From positions 3,224,001-3,288,000 of the forward strand of contig OY760226.1 in assembly GCA_963663395.1 (NCBI GenBank): a stretch of 64,000 bases of DNA, written 5' to 3'. This stretch comes from Azophilus sp963663395. GTDB taxonomy: Bacteria; Pseudomonadota; Gammaproteobacteria; Pseudomonadales; Azotimanducaceae. The notes beneath the pieces are model-generated. The model made no database searches and had not been told where the DNA came from. It was given only the letters and a program-made list of their open reading frames with translations. The position numbers were made by a program, and so were the translations under genes. Positions 1-7,149 of the stretch are shown in pieces. The stretch's first letter is position 1, and every line of letters starts with the position of its first letter.

Positions 1-1343
1 CCGTTTCCGCCCCGGTACCTGCCGGCGCCGCCGGAATCCCTGCGTATGCCGTAGGATTCGATGAGAACCGGGTATTTGTTTTCGAAGATCTCCACGGGCA
101 GATCCTTGAAGTTGCCGTTCACGTTGTTGATCAGCGAATCAGCCCCATCGCCGCCCGCGAAGGCGCCCCAGCCTCCCGTTGTCGGTTCCACCATCAGGTA
201 GCGCTGGCCGCCCCGGCGCGGATCATCCCCGGCAATGGTGACAACCATCGAATCGCCGTAGTGTGCGCCGGCAGCCTTGTTCGGCATCACGGGGGCAAGC
301 GCCTTGACCACCAGGTCGATCAGCAGGCCAAGCGAGGAGAAATACCATGCGCACGGAGCGGGCTCGCGGGCGTTGAACATCGTGTGTTCCGGGGCGCGGA
401 CGTCGAGCGTCCGGAACGAGCCTCCGTTTACCGGATCGTCGGAGCAGACCAGCAGCTTGAACGCCACCCGCGCGGCGGCGATAGTCTGGGTGAAACCGCA
501 GTTCACGGGGCCGCGGGTCTGCGTGCCCGAGCCTTCGAGGTCGATCGTGATGGATTCGTCGTTGACGATTGCCGTGACCTTTACCGGCACGGGGCCGCTG
601 TCGAGACCGTCGTTGTCGAGCCAGCCCTCGGCCTGGTAGCGGCCGTTCGTGATGGCCCGGACCGCCCGGCGCTCGCGTTGTCCGGTCTGTTCGAAGATGG
701 CGTCCCTGGCGGCCATCACCAATTCCTTGCCGAACCGCTCGAACAGCGCACGCAGCCGTTGCTCCCCGGTCCTGCCGGCGGCGATCTGGGCGTTGAGATC
801 GCCGATCAGTCCGTCGCCGAAGCGGCTGTTGCGGCGCAGGACGTCAATGACGTCCTCTCGCGGCCTGCCGTTGTCGTAGAGTTTCGTGGGCCCCCAGCGC
901 ATGCCTTCCTGGTAGATTTCCACAGAGTCCACCGGGGCGCCGGGATCCTTGGCGCCGACATCCAGCCAGTGCGCCCGGGAGGCGGCGAAGCCGATGCGTT
1001 CCCCGCGACGGAATATCGGCATGATCACGGTGGAATCGTTCAGGTGGGTGCCCGTCATGTAGGAGTCGTTCATGTAGAAGACATCGCCGTCACAGAAGTA
1101 CTCCCAGCCGTGCCGGTCGGCGATAAGCTGTACGCAGACTTCGAGGTTGCCCAGGAACAGCGGCAGGCCGGGGGATTGACCCAGGACGTTTGCCTGCGCG
1201 TCGAGCAGTGCCACGGAGCAATCCTTCCCCTCGTAGATGATCGGCGTGAACGCGCTACGAATCAGGGCTGCGTTCATGTCATCCGCAATGGCGTTGAACG
1301 CGTTGCGAATGATCTCGGTGGTTATGGGGTCAACGGTTTTCAT
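1..1343 (-). CDS. hyuB: N-methylhydantoinase B / oxoprolinase-type subunit HyuB, 3' end cut by window
   Basis: About 447 codons are open on the minus strand from an ATG at 1343 to the window edge; the C-terminus lies outside. The translation starts MKTVDPITTEIIRNAFNAIA and contains GDVFYMNDSYMTGTHLNDST and INNVNGNFKDLPVEIFE, which are typical of the HyuB/oxoprolinase family. The family works with HyuA in ATP-dependent opening of cyclic amide rings such as hydantoins or 5-oxoproline. The start overlaps the end of hyuA by 14 bases, so the two are almost certainly co-translated. The real substrate cannot be read from sequence. The opposite strand also has a long open frame here, but it has no family features and is a codon-bias shadow. 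Confidence 0.9.
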   Translation of the reverse strand, partial: MKTVDPITTEIIRNAFNAIADDMNAALIRSAFTPIIYEGKDCSVALLDAQANVLGQSPGLPLFLGNLEVCVQLIADRHGWEYFCDGDVFYMNDSYMTGTHLNDSTVIMPIFRRGERIGFAASRAHWLDVGAKDPGAPVDSVEIYQEGMRWGPTKLYDNGRPREDVIDVLRRNSRFGDGLIGDLNAQIAAGRTGEQRLRALFERFGKELVMAARDAIFEQTGQRERRAVRAITNGRYQAEGWLDNDGLDSGPVPVKVTAIVNDESITIDLEGSGTQTRGPVNCGFTQTIAAARVAFKLLVCSDDPVNGGSFRTLDVRAPEHTMFNAREPAPCAWYFSSLGLLIDLVVKALAPVMPNKAAGAHYGDSMVVTIAGDDPRRGGQRYLMVEPTTGGWGAFAGGDGADSLINNVNGNFKDLPVEIFENKYPVLIESYGIRRDSGGAGRYRGGN

Positions 1344-3363
1344 GGCGGTCTTGTCTGCTGAGCAGGAGGTTCTGATGCGGGTCGACGGCAAGCGACCAGC
1401 AGGGAGGAATCACTGTCGTGGCGCTTTGCTCTTCGATGATTGCCGGGCCGGCGCACCGGAACGAGGGCGGCAGCCCGTCCCGGCGCAGCACGGGCGTGGC
1501 GTGGCGCTTGCCATCGAACACGGCAGGTCTTTCACCGAGAACGGCGGCGCGGCTGTCGCCCTCCTGCATTGAGCCCGATGAGCCGTAACGGTGCAGAGCC
1601 CCAAGGGCGGCCACGCGCAGGTTGACGAATTCGACATCCGCCGCCGGGCTGGAGTGCCCGTAGCGTCTGCGGTACGCCGAGTGGAATTCGTCGATCAGCG
1701 GTTCCAGCGCCAGGGGTTCGGAAACTGGAACATTGATGGCGTACTCCTGCCCCACGTAGCGCATGTCGGCGGACCGCAGGTGCGAAAGACTCCCGGAGGG
1801 AACGCCTTCTTCAGCCATGGCGGCTGCTCCTTCTTGCTCGAGCTGCCGATAGATGGAGTCCAGGGCGGATTCCGATGCGGAGCGGGCCGGATGGAAAAAG
1901 CTGCGCGTAAAGTCCTGGCGCAGATCGGTCTGCAGCATGCCCCAGGCGGAGAAGGTGCCCGGGAAGCGGGGGACGAGAACGCGGGCGATGTCGAGTTCGT
2001 CGGCCAGGAAGGCCGCCGCCATGGGGCCCGCGCCGCCGAATGCGACCAGGGTGAAGTCTCTCGGGTCTACCCCCTGGCTGACGGTTATCGTGCGCATTGC
2101 GTCGGCCATGGCCGCGTTGGATATGGCAAGGATCCCTTCAGCGAATGCGAGCGGGGGCAGCCCTGCCTGTTCGGCGACCCCTTCGATCGCGGTGTTGCAT
2201 GCTGCCCGATCGAGGGGCATGTCGCCTTCAAGGAGTGAACGTTCGCCCAGCCGGCCCACGTACAGGTTGGCATCGGTCACCGTCGGCGCCGTGCCGCCGT
2301 GGCCGTAACAGGCTGGCCCCGGAATTGAGCCGGCGCTGTGCGGCCCGACCCGCACGGCGCCGTCCTCCAGCCAGGCGATGGACCCGCCGCCGGTGCCGAT
2401 TGTGCGGATGTCGACCGTAGACATCAGCAGGGGCAAACCGTCGAGTTCCGATTCCCGGGCCGTGTTTGCCCGACCATCGATCACGAGACTGAGGTCGAAC
2501 GATGTTCCTCCCATGTCGATGCACAACAGGTTGCCGAGACCCGTGCGCTGTGCCAGGGCGGTTCCGGCTATGGTGCCCCCGACCGGGCCCGACAGCAGGG
2601 TGAACACCGGATTCCGCCGGGCCGTTGCCGCGGATATCACGCCGCCGTTGGACTGCATGATATGAACCGGCGCATTCACGCCTCCGGCGGCGAGCTTGAC
2701 TTCGAGACTGCCGAGATAACGCTGGACGACTGGCGCGATGTAGGCGTTCATTACCGCCGATGATGCGCGTTCGTATTCGCGCCATTCGCGGGCCACCTCG
2801 TGGGACAGGGATACGGAGATTCCGGGCAGCGCCGCGTGGAGGATTTCCCGGGCTTCCAGTTCGTGCTCCGGATAGGCGAAGGCGTGCAGGAAGCAGACGG
2901 CGACGGCATTGATGCCTTCGGCTTTCGCCTTTTTCACGACCGGGTCGAAATCCGCTGCACATAGCGGCTCGATGACCCCGCCGTTCCACGCGAGGCGCCC
3001 GCGGATTTCATGGACGTCCCGGCGGGGCACGAGCAGTTCCGGCTTGCGGTAGCGCAATTCGTAGAGCGAGCGGCGATTGCCCCGCGCGATGGTGTAACCG
3101 TCGCGATGGCCCGCGGTGGCGAGCAGCAGCACTCGTTCGCCCTTGCGTTCCAGAAACGCGTTCAACCCGACGGTTGTTCCGTGGACGAAGAACTCGACGC
3201 CGGAAGGATCGCTCAAGAGGGCGCCGAGAGCGGCGGCTACGCCGTGGGCCGGGTCCTGCGGCGTGGTCGGCACCTTGCCGACGAAGACGGGACCCTCCGA
3301 GGGTTCAATCACAAGGTCCGTAAACGTTCCGCCGATGTCAGCGGAAACACGGTATCGGGCCAT
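1330..3363 (-). CDS. hyuA: N-methylhydantoinase A / oxoprolinase-type subunit HyuA
   Basis: 677 residues, close to the usual HyuA length. The N-terminus has the phosphate-binding signature DIGGTFTDLV of the ASKHA (actin-like ATPase) fold. A second ATPase motif, IDMGGTSFDLSLV, lies near residue 285, and VAFGGAGPM is near residue 450. HyuA supplies the ATP-dependent half of the ring-opening reaction with HyuB. I start at the ATG at 3363 because GGAG lies seven bases upstream; the GTG one codon earlier is possible but too close to that site. It is transcribed away from the TonB-dependent receptor, with a 190-base shared control region containing a palindrome. The receptor and regulator next door suggest a cyclic amide or a peptide-derived compound is taken up and degraded, but this is inference. 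Confidence 0.92.
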   Translation of the reverse strand: MARYRVSADIGGTFTDLVIEPSEGPVFVGKVPTTPQDPAHGVAAALGALLSDPSGVEFFVHGTTVGLNAFLERKGERVLLLATAGHRDGYTIARGNRRSLYELRYRKPELLVPRRDVHEIRGRLAWNGGVIEPLCAADFDPVVKKAKAEGINAVAVCFLHAFAYPEHELEAREILHAALPGISVSLSHEVAREWREYERASSAVMNAYIAPVVQRYLGSLEVKLAAGGVNAPVHIMQSNGGVISAATARRNPVFTLLSGPVGGTIAGTALAQRTGLGNLLCIDMGGTSFDLSLVIDGRANTARESELDGLPLLMSTVDIRTIGTGGGSIAWLEDGAVRVGPHSAGSIPGPACYGHGGTAPTVTDANLYVGRLGERSLLEGDMPLDRAACNTAIEGVAEQAGLPPLAFAEGILAISNAAMADAMRTITVSQGVDPRDFTLVAFGGAGPMAAAFLADELDIARVLVPRFPGTFSAWGMLQTDLRQDFTRSFFHPARSASESALDSIYRQLEQEGAAAMAEEGVPSGSLSHLRSADMRYVGQEYAINVPVSEPLALEPLIDEFHSAYRRRYGHSSPAADVEFVNLRVAALGALHRYGSSGSMQEGDSRAAVLGERPAVFDGKRHATPVLRRDGLPPSFRCAGPAIIEEQSATTVIPPCWSLAVDPHQNLLLSRQDRHENR

Positions 3364-3483
3364 CACGCGGCTCCGGGCGGTCTTTCTCTTCTCAAGGGCC
3401 GTATCTCAAGGGCCGTACTCCTGCCTCGGAGCCAGATCGGTTGCCTTGATTCCAGCCTGCAACATCACTACTGATTTTGACTA

Positions 3484-3523
3484 TATCAAAATATTTGATA
3501 CCAGAAAATATTTTTGCTATACA
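3484..3523 (+). promoter_or_regulatory. Candidate promoter with operator palindrome in hyuA-receptor divergent region
   Basis: TATCAAA and TTTGATA form a perfect 7-base inverted repeat around ATA (3484-3500). The right arm overlaps a possible -35 box TTGATA (3495-3500). It is followed after exactly 17 bases by TATACA (3518-3523), 35 bases before the chosen start of the TonB receptor. The stretch is much more AT-rich than its surroundings. A repressor on the palindrome would block the -35 box. The XRE-cupin regulator at 5785 is the obvious candidate; that link is inference. Confidence 0.5.
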
Positions 3524-3557
3524 GATTGTGGACATCCAAAACCGCCAGGAGAGGCAC

Positions 3558-5759
3558 ATGTGGTACCTGTTTGGACACCGGTTGCCGGTGGGAGTTCTGG
3601 TCTTGACAGTCTTCAGCATCTCACCCTTCACAACCGCCGATACCGAAACGCGGGCTGCCGGCCCGGTGGAAGAAATCATCGTAACCGCCCGTTTGCGCAA
3701 TGAAAGCCTGGCGGAAGTTCCCGTCACCGTGAATGCATTCTCGCGCCAGGACATCGAGGATGCCGGCATCAGGCGTCCCAATGACTATCTGTCCCTGGTT
3801 CCCAACGTGACGCTGGTAGAGGCTCAGAATGCCGGAACGACCTTCCTGACCATCCGGGGCATCACCCAGGTCCGCAACAACGAGCCTCCGGTCGCGGTCG
3901 CGGTGGACGGCATGCTGCAGACAAGCCCGAACCAGTTCAACCAGGCGCTACTCGACATGGAGCAGATCGAGGTGCTCAAGGGACCTCAGGGCGCCCTCTA
4001 CGGCCGCAACGCAATCGGCGGCGCCATCAACATCACGACCAGGGGTCCCAGCGACGAATTCTCCGGGCGCGTACAGCTGGGGGCAGGCAACGGTGAGCGG
4101 TTCGAAGGCCGGGCATCCCTCGCCGGCCCGCTGGCCGTGGGCAAGGCCTGGTATCGCATCGCCGCGAGCTGGGTTGACCGCGACGGGTATCTCGACAACG
4201 TCAACCTGGGCGGCCAGGTCGACCCCCTCGAGGACAAGAGCATCCAGTTGCGTCTTGACTGGCTGATGAGCGAGGCGTGGACCACAGACTTCAGGCTGTA
4301 CGCGGCCAACACGAAGGGCGGTGCGCTCAACTACAACTGGCAGGCATTCGACTACGAACTCGATGCCTTCACCTTCGCGGCGGGGGACGCCAACAACACC
4401 GACCTGATCTACGAGCAGAACAACCGGGGCAGAAACGACCGCGATGTCCTGGAAGCGGCGTGGAAACTGGAGCACGAAGCCTCCTGGGGAACGGTGACTT
4501 CCATCACGTCGTTCAACCGGCTCGAGGAGTGGTACGGTTCAGACCAGGCGCCCTACAGCGAAAGCCTGACGCAGTACCCGTTCGGCCCCGGAATTCCGTT
4601 CGACGGTATCGCGCAGCAGTATTGGGATGTCGATGCCTTCAGCCAGGAGTTGCGCCTGACTTCCCGGGACGATCAGCCCGTGCGCTGGCTGTTCGGCGCC
4701 TACTACGTGGGCACCGACCGTTTCATTTCCTCGCCCGTCGTCGACGATGACGGCAGCGGCATCGTCCGCGTGGAGCGCCGTCCAACCGGGGCGGGGGAGC
4801 CGGCAACGTTTTCTTTCCTTGCCGACGACAACGACAACACCGCGTTCGCGGTATTCGGGCAACTGAACTACGACGTTACCGACAGCTTCGAAGCGTCCGT
4901 CGCCCTCCGCTACGACAAGGACGAGCGCACTCAGACCACCTCACCGTTCCACACCGGAGGTGCCCCGAACGAGCGGCGCAAGGAGACCTTCGACAAGCTG
5001 CAGCCGAAGGTCACGCTGCGCTATAGCCTCTCCGAGAGCGCCAACCTGTTCGCCTCCTACAGCGAAGGATTCCGCAGCGGTCAGTTCAACCAGTCCGGCA
5101 CCGCGGCCGCCGCCATTGGCGCGGGCGTCAACGGCGTATTCGACGTGGTGGGGCAGGAGGAAACGCGCGCGTTCGAGATCGGCTTCAAGGGGCGGATGCT
5201 GGACGGCTTTGCCAATGTCAATGTCTCGCTGTTCACCACCGACGTGGACGGGCAGCAGTACTTCCTGTTTTTCGCGCCGACCAGTTCCCAGGTGCTCGCC
5301 GGCATCGACCGGGTCGACCTGGTCGGCGGCGAGGTCGAATTCTCCGCAGCCGTGGCCGACGGCCTTGAAATTTACGCAGCCTACGGGTTCACCGACAGCG
5401 AGATCGATGAGTACAACGTGCAACCGGCTTACGAGGGCAACAAGGCCCCCTACGTGCCGCGCGACACCATCAACCTGGGCTTTCAATATCGTGCTCCCGT
5501 GGCGGGAACCCTGAACGTCCTGGTGCGAGGAGACTACGAGCGGCGGGGCAGGCAGTTCTGGGACCCGGACAACTCGACGGCGCGCGAGGCCGTCAGTCTC
5601 GTCAATGTCCGCGCGGGCCTGGAAGGCGAACGCTGGTCGCTGATTGCCTGGTCGAAGAATCTCCTGGACGAGAAGTATCTTGCCGAATACGTGCTGGGAG
5701 GCTTCGTACACCTCGCCGAGCCGCGTTCCTACGGCATTGAATTAACGTACAATTTCTGA
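3558..5759 (+). CDS. TonB-dependent outer-membrane receptor
   Basis: 733 residues from the ATG at 3558, which has AGGAG at good spacing; an upstream TTG frame extension lies inside the promoter and is rejected. A signal peptide (MWYLFGHRLPVGVLVL, cleavage near TTA/DTE) is followed by a TonB box, EEIIVTAR. Next comes a plug domain with PNVTLVEAQNAGTTFLTIRG and GPQGALYGRNAIGGAINI. The 22-strand barrel ends in the typical aromatic C-terminus, GIELTYNF. Such receptors import ligands across the outer membrane using TonB energy. It resembles the large iron-complex/vitamin/oligomer receptor group of marine and soil Proteobacteria; the ligand is unknown. Divergent transcription from hyuAB and the regulator gene 25 bases downstream suggest a ligand related to the Hyu substrate. 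Confidence 0.9.
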   Translation: MWYLFGHRLPVGVLVLTVFSISPFTTADTETRAAGPVEEIIVTARLRNESLAEVPVTVNAFSRQDIEDAGIRRPNDYLSLVPNVTLVEAQNAGTTFLTIRGITQVRNNEPPVAVAVDGMLQTSPNQFNQALLDMEQIEVLKGPQGALYGRNAIGGAINITTRGPSDEFSGRVQLGAGNGERFEGRASLAGPLAVGKAWYRIAASWVDRDGYLDNVNLGGQVDPLEDKSIQLRLDWLMSEAWTTDFRLYAANTKGGALNYNWQAFDYELDAFTFAAGDANNTDLIYEQNNRGRNDRDVLEAAWKLEHEASWGTVTSITSFNRLEEWYGSDQAPYSESLTQYPFGPGIPFDGIAQQYWDVDAFSQELRLTSRDDQPVRWLFGAYYVGTDRFISSPVVDDDGSGIVRVERRPTGAGEPATFSFLADDNDNTAFAVFGQLNYDVTDSFEASVALRYDKDERTQTTSPFHTGGAPNERRKETFDKLQPKVTLRYSLSESANLFASYSEGFRSGQFNQSGTAAAAIGAGVNGVFDVVGQEETRAFEIGFKGRMLDGFANVNVSLFTTDVDGQQYFLFFAPTSSQVLAGIDRVDLVGGEVEFSAAVADGLEIYAAYGFTDSEIDEYNVQPAYEGNKAPYVPRDTINLGFQYRAPVAGTLNVLVRGDYERRGRQFWDPDNSTAREAVSLVNVRAGLEGERWSLIAWSKNLLDEKYLAEYVLGGFVHLAEPRSYGIELTYNF

Positions 5760-5784
5760 AATTTCCAAGCTACCGGACAGCGCC

Positions 5785-6369
5785 ATGTTGCATCGTGAAA
5801 AGGCCGGAGGCGGGCGGGCAAGGTTCGCCACCGGCCAGACCATCAGGGCGAGGCGGCAGGAACTGGGCCTTACCCTGCAGGCTCTTGCGGACAAGTCCGG
5901 GCTCTCCCCTGCGTTCATTTCCCAGGTCGAGCGCAACCAGGCCAGCGCGTCGATGGTCTCGCTCATGAACCTGGCCCAGGCGCTGGACGTGAGCGTCACG
6001 ACGTTCATGGAACTTCCCCTGGGCGAAGCCCCGGTCAGAAGGCGTTCCACTCCGCATTTCATCGAGATCGAATCGCCCGTGCAGTACATCCAGCTCAGCG
6101 CCGGCATGCAGTTTCAGCAAATGGATGCCGTGCTGATGATCATTCCGCCCGGGCATGTCTTTCCAGTGGACCAGCGCGAGGGAGAAGATTTTCTTTACGT
6201 GCTCAAGGGAGAGCTATACACCGAACTGGGGTCGTTGAAGGAAACCCTGCGTGAAGGCGACAGCACCCACTTCAACTCCCGCACCCCCCACACCGCCAGG
6301 AATCTCACCGACAAGGAGGTGGTACTGCTCTATGTGGGCACGCCGAGCGTGTTTCGGTTGGAGCAATAA
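5785..6369 (+). CDS. XRE-family transcriptional regulator with C-terminal cupin domain
   Basis: 194 residues. The N-terminal helix-turn-helix (about residues 18-72) carries IRARRQELGLTLQALADKSG and SPAFISQVERNQASASMVSL. The C-terminal half is a cupin (about residues 110-190), with PPGHVFPVDQREGEDFLYVL and LREGDSTHFNSRTPHTARN. This architecture is that of PuuR-like regulators, where the cupin senses a small ligand and the helix-turn-helix binds inverted repeats. It lies 25 bases after the TonB receptor and 7 bases before a stand-alone cupin, so all three probably share a transcript. It may act on the palindrome at 3484-3500. It would then control the receptor and the divergent hyuAB genes, which I infer from position only. 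Confidence 0.9.
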   Translation: MLHREKAGGGRARFATGQTIRARRQELGLTLQALADKSGLSPAFISQVERNQASASMVSLMNLAQALDVSVTTFMELPLGEAPVRRRSTPHFIEIESPVQYIQLSAGMQFQQMDAVLMIIPPGHVFPVDQREGEDFLYVLKGELYTELGSLKETLREGDSTHFNSRTPHTARNLTDKEVVLLYVGTPSVFRLEQ

Positions 6370-6376
6370 CAACTCC

Positions 6377-6691
6377 ATGGAGGCTTTTCCGCTTGGCCGC
6401 CCGCGAGCCGATGAGCGCCTGGAATCGAAGCGGACATTCGTGGTGAACGGAGTCACCCTGGAGATTGGCACGGGGTTCCTGAAAGCCGGTTCGCGCATGC
6501 CGGATCAAGGCGAGTCACGGCATCCGAAACGGGAGATCACGTTGATTCTCGAGGGCGAGATCAGCACGACTTCCGGGAACAGGACGAGGTTTCTTGGCAC
6601 TGGCGACATAGTCACCATCCCGCCGGGACAGGAACAGCACACCGTCGTGCACCGGGACACCAGGCTGCTCTGGATGTTCTTCGGAACCTGA
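6377..6691 (+). CDS. Small single-domain cupin protein
   Basis: 104 residues from the ATG at 6377, seven bases after the stop of the XRE-cupin gene; a longer upstream frame exists but would overlap that gene heavily. The cupin signatures are PKREITLILEGEISTTSGN and GTGDIVTIPPGQEQHTVVHR, with a histidine late in the second motif. There is no signal peptide, so it is cytosolic. Small cupins of this type act as isomerases, dioxygenase-like enzymes or ligand-binding proteins, and the sequence does not decide which. A GGAG lies about 15 bases upstream, too far for a good binding site, so translation may depend on the gene before it. Confidence 0.75.
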   Translation: MEAFPLGRPRADERLESKRTFVVNGVTLEIGTGFLKAGSRMPDQGESRHPKREITLILEGEISTTSGNRTRFLGTGDIVTIPPGQEQHTVVHRDTRLLWMFFGT

Positions 6692-7149
6692 TGCCGGCCG
6701 CTGCGAGTATCTCGTGCTCCTGCCACACCCCCGGGGCAACCGCTCGCGGGCCATTCGGATCCCGGGTTCCATCGACGAGCGTGGGCATGAGGTGCGATTC
6801 TGCGACCCGCTCAGCCGAGTTACTTTGTGCACCGGCACTGGCAGGCCGGCGCTTCGGCACCGCGTCAAGTTGCGGATGTCGCAAACCGCGTAATTCATGG
6901 CGCTTGAATTCACACGAGGCGGCGCGAAGCGGGGCATCCGGAACGTACAATCCCAATTGAACTGCGGCGGTCGCTGACGTAGCATTTTCGGTTTCGTCGA
7001 TTCCCGCATGGCCGAGGCAGCGGTGCTGCCCATTGTTTTCCGCCTGCATATCTTCCGCTTGCATTTCTGCAGACGAGGTGACCGACTTCGAAAGCTCAGT
7101 TTCAGTGTCTGCCCCTGGCGAAGGGGAGCAATTGATCGACCGACCGAAC
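6692..7149. other. Non-coding gap between cupin gene and second TonB receptor
   Basis: I see no gene I can support here. Short open frames on both strands have no ribosome-binding site and no family features. Around 7039-7068 two nearly identical 15-base units lie in tandem (TCCGCCTGCATATCT and TCCGCTTGCATTTCT). The promoter of the receptor gene should be in this stretch, but I cannot identify good -35 and -10 boxes. Confidence 0.5.

Noticed and set aside
261..1361. Long plus-strand frame opposite hyuB
   Set aside because: It has no family features and no binding site; the minus strand codes a clear HyuB. It is a shadow produced by high GC.
6692..6960. Plus-strand 89-codon frame after the cupin gene
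   Set aside because: It has no ribosome-binding site, biased composition and no domain pattern; it is treated as non-coding.
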